NCBI GenBank assembly: GCA_965263215.1
Contig: OZ253663.1
Location: 1,364,001 to 1,428,000, forward strand
DNA: 64,000 nt
Source: UBA1672 sp965263215
GTDB taxonomy: Bacteria; Pseudomonadota; Alphaproteobacteria; Micavibrionales; Micavibrionaceae
Reading direction: 5' to 3'
Part shown: positions 35,901-43,687 of the stretch, piece after piece
Layout of the letters: every line of letters begins with the position of its first letter
Numbering within the stretch: the first letter of the stretch is position 1
Notes under the pieces: model-generated
The model's input: only the letters and a program-made list of their open reading frames with translations
Told to the model about the DNA's origin: nothing
Databases searched by the model: none
Made by a program: the position numbers and the translations under genes

Positions 35901-36201
35901 TAAAAAGCTCTTAAATCCGCTCACCTCGGCTAATTTTGAAATGCTTAAAAATAAAACGGGTGTTGATGCCGTGGCGTCATGGGAAAAAGCGTGTCAGAAA
36001 ATGGACAATGTGAAAAAGGATATTGCGCAAGCTCTTGGGAGAGTGAATCACGATCTAGGTGCGCGCATGGCTCCTGCCGGGAATGTTAAGCATGATGAGG
36101 GGGACGATGAATCTGACGGCATAGAAGAAGATTTTGATGACGTTTTTTATTATGATTCCGAATCTGACAATGATGAAGATTACCCATCGTCCAGTTTGTA
36201 A
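32905..36201 (+). CDS. Unknown 1098-residue protein with hydrophobic segments and acidic C-terminus
   Basis: No homologous family recognised by eye. No N-terminal signal peptide. Residues 1-430 are mainly charged and helical (for example KIEYSAAFQSLTV, EVEALAQEF-like stretches). A hydrophobic segment lies at about 472-490 (AATFVGLATTLFIM) and three more near the end: about 924-943 (MIAASGLAAACVALDMA), 955-975 (VSAAVTTTTFAIYNFW) and 982-1002 (GSGLALLAAGAGAGYAY). The last 35 residues (from about 1064) are strongly acidic (DDESDGIEEDFDDVF, DSESDNDEDYP). Could be a membrane-inserting or secreted effector; unproven. Weak SD. Co-oriented with the lipoprotein gene. Confidence 0.75.
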   Translation: MAQTHTLGLRGHFAITSMLQNAADHYGVRIASDGNGAYEIGSVISDNEEDHDFDIDTFAPSFIEHDGNVLSRQDTKALLDFMNQPFRVLAERRQAIENPDQSKKERFNASHKDRVSVHRLLRFATTGSVEIPPDIEDELEKETAECHAKTEQAMRDMDSWRKEVEIGNPENVQSAVPHSSIEPDRGFVFELDEQCFGAGRHQGIHQETLNTLFWRAVGKAKGYAYDIKPKAVSLTASELETFYDEAHNMGLNDLIDQVEFEEAVQEKLQNVADRKRKIEYSAAFQSLTVNNSTNSSSDIKKLMGASSALKPIIESKAMQDVWARYNFTERHNSPMEGVGKEYAVFLALMDAYSQKDDISQVDVEALAQEFAPLLAFSDKVVETLQDGFEKSGTQSPARNTLEKIENNFKDASVAGISISDDMLKEDYQDILSALEKSIGQGGSALSQTSEAAVDTALDFTMDVVNFIKESPKVAATFVGLATTLFIMNGASPEDAQAAAESIMVFGENGLEEMTIDSELLPEEARNTQNWHWDMGPLGMYKHYMYDNAVVGPAQTIMDWMRIGMQGGLDAMGLPVNPDPAFSKAAESTADSLGKQLFNINLFQNASHAAFWMYMVSKGYNHGFKGANKIFDLMSPLTDLSYTAGVSGAEALHLKKATTLSDRLIALTQDVNVERKDPQIYGEVFQRKCALSNAACVLKSYEKQVARNYGETMKSLVEAAHARLELEETLPDYIEDAAFDVKMAGIQKHFKIGASNYHKTLQALDKFDLTLENMADHIGVGEPWYQHYVRECLENVTNALRDYQDSGNAQALQDVLNENLQNLVAIQVHHTGASPLYAALMGEEPDERGSDKLKSSAKAQYGQLKRENRIHENREKLQGAEGDLSLTENLKARATILGTALWGGVVGATRRVRQAASKTLGNKPTMIAASGLAAACVALDMASGGNAITSTISSGVGGTVSAAVTTTTFAIYNFWEDVLGVHVGSGLALLAAGAGAGYAYKKLLNPLTSANFEMLKNKTGVDAVASWEKACQKMDNVKKDIAQALGRVNHDLGARMAPAGNVKHDEGDDESDGIEEDFDDVFYYDSESDNDEDYPSSSL

Positions 36202-36324
36202 TCAGGTTCTTGACGGACTTTACCAAAGGTGCGAACTTTATGGGGTGGGAATAAATTCTTGACCATTCTTGTCCGAAAACGTTAAACTGCGCATATTCAT
36301 CACCACAATTACGTCTTTTTTTCG

Positions 36325-36356
36325 GGCCCGTTTTTTTGAATTCGGGCCTTATTTTT
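36325..36356 (+). terminator. Hairpin with T tract after the 1098-residue gene
   Basis: GGCCCG (36325-36330) / CGGGCC (36343-36348) with a 12-nt loop of mostly T, followed by TTATTTTTAC. It sits in the 182-bp gap before the next gene and likely ends the transcript. Confidence 0.55.
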
Positions 36357-36383
36357 ACACATTTATATCAAAGGAAATGAAAT

Positions 36384-37889
36384 ATGCTTTCAAATATAGG
36401 GCAGGTTGGTCGCCCGCAAAAATTAATCGGGGATATTGTTGCCCCATCTTTTACACCCGCGAGCCTGTCACCGCTTTTATTGCTTGATGGTGGCACCGAT
36501 GCCACGGCTAGCCTTTGGAAAACCTCATTATTGAAATGGCCAAGCGCCTATCAGGATGCTTCATCCAATCAGCCGGTTATCAATGCCGGAACCGTCGAGT
36601 TTGATGGCGCGGATGATTATATGATCGGTGGGTATTACAATTATGGCGCAAAAGTCGCGCAAACCCTTCCTGATGGTGCAGGTTCTGATGTTGGTAAGGG
36701 GATTACGTGCACAGGGTTGGCGATTGATGATGTCACTGATACATTCTGGGTATCCAACCATGGGCAAGCTGGTGGTGGGGATCCGTACACGCCAAGCCTA
36801 ATGAATGTCAGTAAAGATGGCTCAACCAAGATCAGTGAGTTGGTTTTTACAACGCAATTCCCATCCGCGCAGTCCATTCAGGGTGTTGCTGTGGATACGA
36901 GCGATAGTACGCTCTGGTTTATATCAAAGGCTGAAAACTTGATCCGCCATGTGTCAAAAACAGGCACAGATTTGGGAAGTATTACAGTTGATAGCGGCGC
37001 GAATGGTCTGGCGTATGATAGCGGGGACGACACGTTACTCGTGCTGTATGATAATAAACAACTCAAACGCTATAACGCGGCCACAGGTGCATTGATTGAA
37101 ACTGTGGTGACATTTACCACCTTATCAGATGTTGACCATTTGCATCTGGATGAAATGAATAATGTGTTATGGGTTTCTTATGGGGCGAGCGGCTCTACGG
37201 CACAGGTTAGCGCTTATTCCATTGATGATGACATATTATCTGACCCGATCAGATTACCGGACAGCACCGCCATTGAAGGCATTTATCTGGATGACAGCAC
37301 ACTTTACATTGCCGATGATGGTTATTTTCACAATGACACACTCAATCAACTCCATTCCTACAGTTTCAATTCAGCAGGTGTTATATCAACGATAACAAGT
37401 GCTTATTCTACGATGGAGTTCAATATGACGGTAAAAATAGGTGCAACGAGTTCGTCTGCAGAAGCAATATGTGCGATTGGCGACCCGTTAAGCGGGCGTG
37501 GCTTTGCCGTGTTTCTAGTAGGCAACAGTAACAATACGCTCAGGGTTATTATTAATGATGGAAGCGCGCCACTTGATACGGTTGATTTGACATGTTCTGC
37601 GGCTTTAACGTCCTATTCAGTATTAACACTTAAGGCTAATTTCTCTGCGCGCACAATTAGCCTGTATCAAAACGGTGTTTTACAAGGGCAAGGCACATAT
37701 AATTCAGGCATTGATGCATCGATTTTTTATAATGCTTTCTCCATCGCCGGATTGCCTGATGGCACACGCGCCGTGCATGTTGATTTCAAGAATATTTGTA
37801 TCACTGATTATTTACTGAGTGAGATGCAAAACAATAACCTCGGAAATTATCTTGCCACTCAGCATGGGCTGTCATGGACGGATATGTAA
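36384..37889 (+). CDS. Unknown 501-residue protein: LamG-like domain with inserted beta-propeller
   Basis: No signal peptide. Residues about 30-75 look like the first strands of a LamG/concanavalin domain (FDGADDYM). Residues about 105-330 hold about five similar blades, each with a D-x-x-x-x-x-LW or F-W strand: GLAIDDVTDTFWVS, GVAVDTSDSTLWFIS, GLAYDSGDDTLLVLY, HLHLDEMNNVLWVSY, GIYLDDSTLYIADDG (NHL/SMP-30-like). The rest (about 340-501) resumes LamG-type strands with ARTISLYQNGVLQGQG and ends with NNLGNYLATQHGLSWTD, a tail seen in phage-type LamG proteins. Recognised by pattern only. SD AAAGGAAATGAAAT. Confidence 0.75.
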   Translation: MLSNIGQVGRPQKLIGDIVAPSFTPASLSPLLLLDGGTDATASLWKTSLLKWPSAYQDASSNQPVINAGTVEFDGADDYMIGGYYNYGAKVAQTLPDGAGSDVGKGITCTGLAIDDVTDTFWVSNHGQAGGGDPYTPSLMNVSKDGSTKISELVFTTQFPSAQSIQGVAVDTSDSTLWFISKAENLIRHVSKTGTDLGSITVDSGANGLAYDSGDDTLLVLYDNKQLKRYNAATGALIETVVTFTTLSDVDHLHLDEMNNVLWVSYGASGSTAQVSAYSIDDDILSDPIRLPDSTAIEGIYLDDSTLYIADDGYFHNDTLNQLHSYSFNSAGVISTITSAYSTMEFNMTVKIGATSSSAEAICAIGDPLSGRGFAVFLVGNSNNTLRVIINDGSAPLDTVDLTCSAALTSYSVLTLKANFSARTISLYQNGVLQGQGTYNSGIDASIFYNAFSIAGLPDGTRAVHVDFKNICITDYLLSEMQNNNLGNYLATQHGLSWTDM

Positions 37890-37954
37890 GTAATTTGTTT
37901 TATTTTGGATTTTATCTGGTGACATACTCATATCAATGATTAAACTCATTCATT

Positions 37955-38269
37955 ATGAGCGAGTATATTATTTACGTCACATTTGAAGATGAAGCTCAGG
38001 CACAATCTATATGCGCAGATGTGTTGAGAGAAAAGCTGGCGGCATGCGCGAATATTTTCCCGTCGCATAAATCTCTGTATTGGTGGGAAGGCAAGGTGCA
38101 ATCTGCGAATGAGTGTGCTGCAATCCTAAAAACTACAGGTGAAAATTTGGATGCGTTAAAGGATGGAATCGTTAAGCGCCACAGTTATGACGTACCTTGC
38201 GTCGTGGCGTGGTCGATTGAAAAAGGGCATGCACCGTTTTTAGAGTGGCTCAATAGTGAGGTGCTATAA
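37955..38269 (+). CDS. cutA: CutA, divalent-cation tolerance protein
   Basis: 104 residues. ADVLREKLAACANIFPSHKSLYWWEGKVQ and the C-terminal RHSYDVPCVVAWSIEKGHAPFLEWL match the trimeric CutA1 family, whose role is uncertain (copper tolerance in E. coli). First core gene after the accessory block and last before rplM. No clear SD upstream of ATG 37955. Confidence 0.93.
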   Translation: MSEYIIYVTFEDEAQAQSICADVLREKLAACANIFPSHKSLYWWEGKVQSANECAAILKTTGENLDALKDGIVKRHSYDVPCVVAWSIEKGHAPFLEWLNSEVL

Positions 38270-38364
38270 TACCTCACGCTTAATTCTATGTTTTTATTGT
38301 ATAATTTTATTGACACCATCTGTTTTTTTCGCCATAAATCCTCATCTTTAAATAATAAGAACAG

Positions 38365-38841
38365 ATGAAAGTTGTTAAAGAGATGAAAACATATTCTGCA
38401 AAACCTGCTGAGGTTGAGAAGAAATGGGTCATAATAGATGCACAAGGCGTTGTTTTAGGACGCTTGGCGAGCATTGTTGCCCTACGTCTTCGTGGTAAGC
38501 ACAAACCCGAATTCACACCGCATGTTGATTGTGGTGATAACGTTATTGTTATTAATGCTGATAAGATTCACTTAACAGGTAACAAGCGTGAAAAAGATAT
38601 TTTCTACTGGCACACAGGATTCCCTGGTGGGATCAAGCAACGCACAAAGGGCCAAATCCTAGACGGTAAGCATCCTGAGCGTGTTGTTGAGAAGGCTGTG
38701 GAGCGTATGCTTCCAAAAGGGCCTTTAGGACGTCAGATATTTAAAAATATGCGCGTTTATGCCGGTACGGAACATCCACATGAGGCTCAACAGCCTGAAG
38801 TTTTGGATGTTGCGTCAATGAATGCGAAGAACAAGAGATAA
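38365..38841 (+). CDS. rplM: RplM, 50S ribosomal protein L13
   Basis: 158 residues. The conserved L13 start MKTYSAKPAEVEKKWVIIDA begins at the second ATG (38383); the ATG at 38365 adds six residues and has only a weak AAGA SD, while AAAGAG lies too close to 38383. Either may be used. Later landmarks: GRLASIVALRLRGKHKPEFTP, VERMLPKGPLGRQIFKNMRVYAG. Followed 15 bp later by rpsI. Confidence 0.95.
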   Translation: MKVVKEMKTYSAKPAEVEKKWVIIDAQGVVLGRLASIVALRLRGKHKPEFTPHVDCGDNVIVINADKIHLTGNKREKDIFYWHTGFPGGIKQRTKGQILDGKHPERVVEKAVERMLPKGPLGRQIFKNMRVYAGTEHPHEAQQPEVLDVASMNAKNKR

Positions 38842-38856
38842 GGATAGGGCATTATT

Positions 38857-39396
38857 ATGGCTGATAAGAAAAAAGAAGAAACAGTAAAAGATTTGAAAGA
38901 TATCGGTGCTGCTGTTGCTGAAACTAAGGCTGCTGCTCCTGCTGCATCTTCCGAAGGTGCGGATGCGCAAGCAGAGGCTCCTGCGAAGAAAGAGCCTAAG
39001 ATTGATAATCTTGGTCGTGCTTATGCAACAGGTCGTCGTAAAGACGCAGTAGCCCGCGTTTGGATTAAACCCGGTTCAGGTAAAGTTGTTGTTAATGGCA
39101 AAGACCAAGGTGATTATTTTTCACGTCAAACACACCGTTTGATTTTGAACCAACCGTTTTTGGTTGTTGATCGTGTTGGCAAGTTTGATGTGATGGCAAC
39201 TGTTAAAGGTGGTGGTCTATCCGGTCAAGCCGGTGCAGTACGCCACGGTATTTCACGTGCGCTTGAGAATTTTGAACCTGATCTTCGTCCATCCTTGAAG
39301 AAGGCTGGCATGATGACACGTGATGATCGTATCGTCGAACGTAAGAAGGTTGGTAAGCACAAAGCGCGTCGTACGAAGCAGTGGGCGAAGCGTTAA
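38857..39396 (+). CDS. rpsI: RpsI, 30S ribosomal protein S9
   Basis: 179 residues: an Ala/Lys/Glu-rich N-terminal extension (about 1-50), then RAYATGRRKDAVARVWIKPG, FSRQTHRLILNQP, GGGLSGQAGAVRHGISRAL and the C-terminal RKKVGKHKARRTKQWAKR tail that reaches the P-site. The extension is characteristic of alphaproteobacteria. A terminator follows. Confidence 0.97.
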   Translation: MADKKKEETVKDLKDIGAAVAETKAAAPAASSEGADAQAEAPAKKEPKIDNLGRAYATGRRKDAVARVWIKPGSGKVVVNGKDQGDYFSRQTHRLILNQPFLVVDRVGKFDVMATVKGGGLSGQAGAVRHGISRALENFEPDLRPSLKKAGMMTRDDRIVERKKVGKHKARRTKQWAKR

Positions 39397-39428
39397 TTCA
39401 AGCGTTCCAATATTATACAGATTTCAAA

Positions 39429-39463
39429 ACGTCCCGAAAAAATTTCCATCGGGGCGTTTTTTT
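39429..39463 (+). terminator. Rho-independent terminator after rpsI
   Basis: ACGTCCCGA (39429-39437) / TCGGGGCGT (39449-39457), nine base pairs with one G-T, followed by T7. It ends 15 bp before the next gene starts. Confidence 0.85.
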
Positions 39464-39478
39464 GTTTATTCTCTGTTT

Positions 39479-39967
39479 ATGAATAAAGGGATTTTGTCAG
39501 CTTTTATCGTCGTCTTGTTCTCATTTTTCTTTTTGAGCGCAAGTGCAGTGCGTGCGGATGAATGCACCAAAGGTCAGCTATCTCTCGAGATGATGACAGA
39601 GACATTTGTCCCACAAGATACACATATGGCATATATTTCAGGTGTTGTTGATACGCCCAATCCTCTCTACACATATGATCTTACTTTTAAGGAATCGACA
39701 CGTGGTATGCTGCGCGGAACGCTCAGCCTTTATCAAGAGTCTTTTGATGCTGTTGCCCCCCAAGTCATCACACCTCTTGAAATTAAAGAATCCTTCGAGC
39801 TCTCTCCTTATGTCGATGGTTTGTTTATTGATGTGGTCAAGAAATTTAATTGGGGTGGGGAGTATATGGAGTATTTTAAGGTAAAGTTTGCAGACGTGAA
39901 TTTTAAGGAAGCGTCAACTGATCGGGGAACAACGCTAATATGCTTAGAACCGGAAATGTATAAATAA
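39479..39967 (+). CDS. Small secreted protein of unknown function
   Basis: 162 residues. A signal peptide (MNKGILSAFIVVLFSFFF, ending SAVRA) is followed by a domain with LSLEMMTETFVPQDTH, VDTPNPLYTYDL and FNWGGEYMEYFKVKFADV; mature cysteines C at DECTKG and in LICLEP. No family recognised. The open frame extends to 39320 but that part overlaps rpsI out of frame; ATG 39479 is the only sensible start, though no strong SD precedes it. It may be co-transcribed with the gamma-carbonic anhydrase gene 15 bp downstream. Confidence 0.6.
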   Translation: MNKGILSAFIVVLFSFFFLSASAVRADECTKGQLSLEMMTETFVPQDTHMAYISGVVDTPNPLYTYDLTFKESTRGMLRGTLSLYQESFDAVAPQVITPLEIKESFELSPYVDGLFIDVVKKFNWGGEYMEYFKVKFADVNFKEASTDRGTTLICLEPEMYK

Positions 39968-39982
39968 TTAAAGAGACGATAA

Positions 39983-40510
39983 TTGAAAAACTTCATTTTT
40001 CCATATAAGGGGATATCACCCAAAATCCATGATAGTGCTTTTGTTGCGCCCTCTGCGAGTGTCATTGGCGATGTTGAAATCGCTGAAGATGCTAACATCT
40101 GGTATAACTGCGTTCTGCGCGGGGATGTGAACGACATTAAAGTCGGCGCGCGTACTAACATTCAAGACGGTACAGTTATTCATGTTACAACTGATTTCTC
40201 CGGAACATATATCGGAAGTGATGTCACGGTTGGGCACGCCGCGATTTTGCATGCTTGCACCGTTGAAGATTATGGTTTTGTAGGTATGCAGGCCTGCGCA
40301 ATGGATGGATCAGTGGTGGAAAGCAATGCGATGTTGGCCGCAGGGGCATTGTTAACGCCGAATAAACGCGTGCCAAGCGGGCAATTATGGGCAGGGCGTC
40401 CTGCGGTTTATATGCGTGATCTTAAGCAAGAAGAACTCGATTACATCAAATGGTCTGCCAAACACTACGCCGAATTGGGGCGGGAGCATAAGAAGAATGT
40501 TTCCGTTTAG
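39983..40510 (+). CDS. Gamma-carbonic-anhydrase-like hexapeptide-repeat protein
   Basis: 175 residues of left-handed beta helix. GDVEIAEDANIWYNCVLRGDVNDIKVGARTNIQDGTVIHV, the zinc histidines in VGHAAILHACTV and the SQLWAGRPA-like QLWAGRPAVYMRDL match the YrdA/PaaY gamma-CA family. The start is TTG (39983) with AAAGAG 6-11 nt before; no ATG is near. Activity (carbonate/acyl-transfer) unproven. Its tail overlaps the esterase by 14 bp. Confidence 0.9.
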   Translation: MKNFIFPYKGISPKIHDSAFVAPSASVIGDVEIAEDANIWYNCVLRGDVNDIKVGARTNIQDGTVIHVTTDFSGTYIGSDVTVGHAAILHACTVEDYGFVGMQACAMDGSVVESNAMLAAGALLTPNKRVPSGQLWAGRPAVYMRDLKQEELDYIKWSAKHYAELGREHKKNVSV

Positions 40511-41297
40511 GTTGTTTTGTCAATTATTCGCCGTGGTATGCCTGTGTTTGTTTGTGACCATACCTTATGCAGGTGCACAAAAGCCAATAACAAAAGTTAC
40601 CCCGCTTCATGAAAAACCTATTCTCGCCGCGACCAAACGGTTTGAACGTAAAACAGTGTATCTTGATGTTGGCGATACAAGGCGGCAAATGAATTACTAT
40701 TGGTACGCCCCGAAGCCACCATATCCTGAAGGGCTTGAGTTTCCGCTGGTTGTGATTTTACACGGTAGTACGGGGTATTCTTACGCTGGGAAATATTTAA
40801 CGGAAATCAATATAAGCGTCCGGCATCCTGCATTTATATTGATTCCGATGGCACCGGAAGGGGCGCTATGGAGCTATCCCGAGCTTGTTTCCAACTATAC
40901 GCAGGAATTGCCGCATGTTGTTAAGCTTATAGAGCAATTAGGGGGCCGTTACCCCATTGATAAAAAGCGTATTTATACCGTTGGATGCTCTATGGGCGGA
41001 TATGGTGTTTTTGGCGTTGCGAATTTCTATAGTGATATTTTCGCGGCAGGGGTTTCCATTAGTGGAGAGTGGTACCCGCAGCGCGCGAAGGATATGCTGA
41101 CAATGCCAATGCTGATATTTGCAGGTGCGTACGATACGGCTGTACCGATTGCGAAAACAAGGGCGCTTGTTAAGGCGTTGAAAGACCTAAAGGCACCCAT
41201 TCAATATACGGAATACAAAATGAACCACAATTGTCCTGCGAGCGTGTTTTATACTGAGAAAGTATGGAAATGGTTGTTTTCTAAGAAATTGAAGTGA
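40497..41297 (+). CDS. Secreted alpha/beta-hydrolase, esterase/peptidase-like
   Basis: 266 residues with a signal peptide (about 1-27, CQLFAVVCLCLFVTIPYAGA). The mature enzyme has FPLVVILHGSTGYSYAG (oxyanion), the nucleophile elbow VGCSMGGYGVF, the acid in GAYDTAVPI and the His in KMNHNCPAS. It resembles COG4099 secreted peptidases or the PHB-depolymerase-like esterases. The frame is open from 40416 but ATG 40497 with AAGAAG upstream starts the signal peptide. PhaC is 0.4 kb away, so a role on polyester is possible but not shown. Confidence 0.8.
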   Translation: MFPFRLFCQLFAVVCLCLFVTIPYAGAQKPITKVTPLHEKPILAATKRFERKTVYLDVGDTRRQMNYYWYAPKPPYPEGLEFPLVVILHGSTGYSYAGKYLTEINISVRHPAFILIPMAPEGALWSYPELVSNYTQELPHVVKLIEQLGGRYPIDKKRIYTVGCSMGGYGVFGVANFYSDIFAAGVSISGEWYPQRAKDMLTMPMLIFAGAYDTAVPIAKTRALVKALKDLKAPIQYTEYKMNHNCPASVFYTEKVWKWLFSKKLK

Positions 41298-41307
41298 TGT
41301 TGTTGAT

Positions 41308-41712
41308 TTAACGCAAGTTTCGTCTAAGGACGTCGATAAATTCATCTGAATTAATCTCTGATTTTAAAAATACGTTATTTGCGCCTTGTTTCACGGCTTC
41401 ATCCGCTGTCATTTGCACCCCAAAACCGGTTATGACAATGATAGGCGTTTTTTTGTGGTGTTTTCTTATATCGTTCACTGAACTTGGCCCATAACCATCA
41501 GGAAGATTTAGGTCGAGGAGGATTAAGTCTATTTTGTTCTCTGCGCAGTATTTATTGGCATCACGTAGTGTTTGGACAACAGCGATGTTGCTGTTTGGGA
41601 TTATATGTTGAATTCTTCTGACCAATAGTAGGCGATCCGCGTAATCATCCTCAACGATGAGGATATTTACAGGGGTTGCTTCAACCATATCAATTTCTTG
41701 TTCTAAACTCAT
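41308..41712 (-). CDS. Single-domain response regulator
   Basis: 134 residues, REC domain only: VNILIVEDDYADR acidic pocket, phospho-acceptor Asp in LILLDLNLPDGYGPS, VITG and FLKSEI lysine. No output domain, so it acts by protein contact (phosphotransfer or kinase/phosphatase binding). The start overlaps the phaC stop by 4 bp. No histidine kinase is nearby. Confidence 0.92.
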   Translation of the reverse strand: MSLEQEIDMVEATPVNILIVEDDYADRLLLVRRIQHIIPNSNIAVVQTLRDANKYCAENKIDLILLDLNLPDGYGPSSVNDIRKHHKKTPIIVITGFGVQMTADEAVKQGANNVFLKSEINSDEFIDVLRRNLR

Positions 41713-43517
41713 TTATTCTTCACCTTAACATAACTTCCCGGGGCTGGTTCAACACCTTTTTTGATTTTACGCGCCGTAACGTATTCTTTTGTATAGGGTT
41801 TTGCCCATTTTTGCCAAAACGGCCACCATGATCCATCATGTTCTGTCGCATTTTCGAACCACTGATCGGGTGTAGCCGCTTTTTTATTGTTTGTCCAATA
41901 ACAATACTTATTTTTTGATGGTGGATTCACAACCCCAGCAATGTGACCCGAAGCTGCTAATGTGAAGGTAACATCACCCTTTATACGTTGTGCGCCTGCA
42001 TATGTGGCGATCCAAGGGGCAATATGATCCTCTTTTGTGGATATAAAGTGACACGGTGTTTTGATTTTTGAGATATCAATATCAACGCCATCAATTGTTA
42101 TGCCGCCTTTTTCAACCAGTTTATTGTCACGGTACATATTGCGCAGGTAAAAACGGTGCATCGCGGCGGGCATATTGGTGCAATCATCATTCCAGTAGAG
42201 CAAGTCGAAGGGGAAGGGCTCTTTCCCGAGAAGGTAATTATTGACAACGAATGACCAAATCAAATCATTGGCACGCATCAGACTAAAAGTTTTCTGAAGC
42301 TCTTTACCACTAAGGACGCCGTGCTTGTTCATCATTTTTTCTAAGTGCTCAAGCTGCTCATCATCCAAAAACAGTTTCATGTCACCGGCATGTTCAAAAT
42401 CAATCAGCGTTGTTAAAAACGTTGCAGACGCGATCTTATCGGCGTCTTTTTTTGATGTAAGGTAAGCAAGCGTGGTGGTAAGCAGAGTGCCGCCCAGACA
42501 ATACCCCATGGCATTGACTTGCTCTTCTTTTGTTGCTTTCTGAATTTGTGTGATGGCATCTAAAATACCTTCAGACATGTAATCTTCAAATTGCTTCTCT
42601 GCAAGCTCAGCCGTTGGGTTAACCCATGAAATCATGAATACGGTATGGCCTTGCTCGACCATCCATTCGACAAGTGAATTCCCTTCACGCAAATCCAGAA
42701 TGTAATATTTATTGATCCATGGAGGAATAATCAACAAAGGCGTTTTGAACGCCTTTTCTGTTTTCGGTTCATACTGAATCAATTGCATCAAGTCATTCTG
42801 GTAAATCACGCTACCTTTGGTGACGGCGATATTCTTACCAAGCTCGAATGCGTCATAATTTGTTGTGCTGATATTTAAATCACCATGGCCGCGTTTAAGG
42901 TCGTTAATCAGATTTTCAAATCCTTTGACGAGGTTCTGTCCGCCTGAACTGATGGTCTCCTTGATGACATCAGGGTTCGTAACTGCAAAGTTCGTAGGGG
43001 ACATCGCATCGGTCAGTAATTTTGCCTGAAACTTCAGCTTTTCTTTTTGTTTATCATCCAATCCGTCGACAGAACCAATCGTGCGATCAACATGCTGGCA
43101 GGTTAAAAGGTATGAATTCTTGATGAAATCAAACAGTGCACTTTCCTGCCATTCGGGTGATTTAAACCTTCGGTCTGCTTTGATATCACTGATGGGGGCT
43201 TGCGATTCTTCGCCCATGAACTTGTTGACACTGTTTTGCCAGAGGTTCATCCAGTCTTGCATGAACTCTGTTTGAATCTCGAAATATTTCTCAGGGTTCT
43301 GGGAAACTTTATCAAGGAAATCCAGATATGTTTCACGGATATTCATCGGATCAAAGTTAAACGAAGCAAGCTCCTCAGCCGCCTCGGGGGAGGAGTATTT
43401 CTCCATATATTCCTCAAAAACAGGCTGCGCATTTTCATACGCCTCTAAGATAGCTTTGCCCAATGCAATCGGGTCAGGCATTTGTACGGTGTCATTATCG
43501 GCTGTTTTTGCGTTCAT
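41709..43517 (-). CDS. phaC: PhaC, class I poly(3-hydroxyalkanoate) synthase
   Basis: Polymerises hydroxyacyl-CoA into PHA storage granules. 602 residues. N-terminal region (about 1-90), PhaC-N domain (MSPTNFAVTNPDVIKET), the catalytic Cys in MGYCLGGTLLTTT (Gly-Tyr-Cys-Leu-Gly lipase-like box), the acid in CHFISTKEDHIAPW and the His in ASGHIAGVVNP. Size and sequence fit class I. No phaE, phaR or phasin gene in the window. Coupled by 4 bp with a response-regulator gene. Confidence 0.95.
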   Translation of the reverse strand: MNAKTADNDTVQMPDPIALGKAILEAYENAQPVFEEYMEKYSSPEAAEELASFNFDPMNIRETYLDFLDKVSQNPEKYFEIQTEFMQDWMNLWQNSVNKFMGEESQAPISDIKADRRFKSPEWQESALFDFIKNSYLLTCQHVDRTIGSVDGLDDKQKEKLKFQAKLLTDAMSPTNFAVTNPDVIKETISSGGQNLVKGFENLINDLKRGHGDLNISTTNYDAFELGKNIAVTKGSVIYQNDLMQLIQYEPKTEKAFKTPLLIIPPWINKYYILDLREGNSLVEWMVEQGHTVFMISWVNPTAELAEKQFEDYMSEGILDAITQIQKATKEEQVNAMGYCLGGTLLTTTLAYLTSKKDADKIASATFLTTLIDFEHAGDMKLFLDDEQLEHLEKMMNKHGVLSGKELQKTFSLMRANDLIWSFVVNNYLLGKEPFPFDLLYWNDDCTNMPAAMHRFYLRNMYRDNKLVEKGGITIDGVDIDISKIKTPCHFISTKEDHIAPWIATYAGAQRIKGDVTFTLAASGHIAGVVNPPSKNKYCYWTNNKKAATPDQWFENATEHDGSWWPFWQKWAKPYTKEYVTARKIKKGVEPAPGSYVKVKNK

Positions 43518-43687
43518 TGTGAATGATCCCTGATGTTGGTGTCGTTGTTTATGATGGCTTATGCACCAAATAGCAATAAAGCAATAATCATGCCTGTTTT
43601 TTATATCTATAATTTACGCAGTGCACTTGAAACAAGCCTAAAAGAAGGCTAAGACCATACTTCAACTTTTAAAGGGTATTAAGAGCA

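Noticed and set aside
31620..37954. Integrated phage or integrative element at tRNA-Pro
   Set aside because: No integrase, no recombination genes and no visible repeat of the tRNA 3' end; called only as an accessory block.
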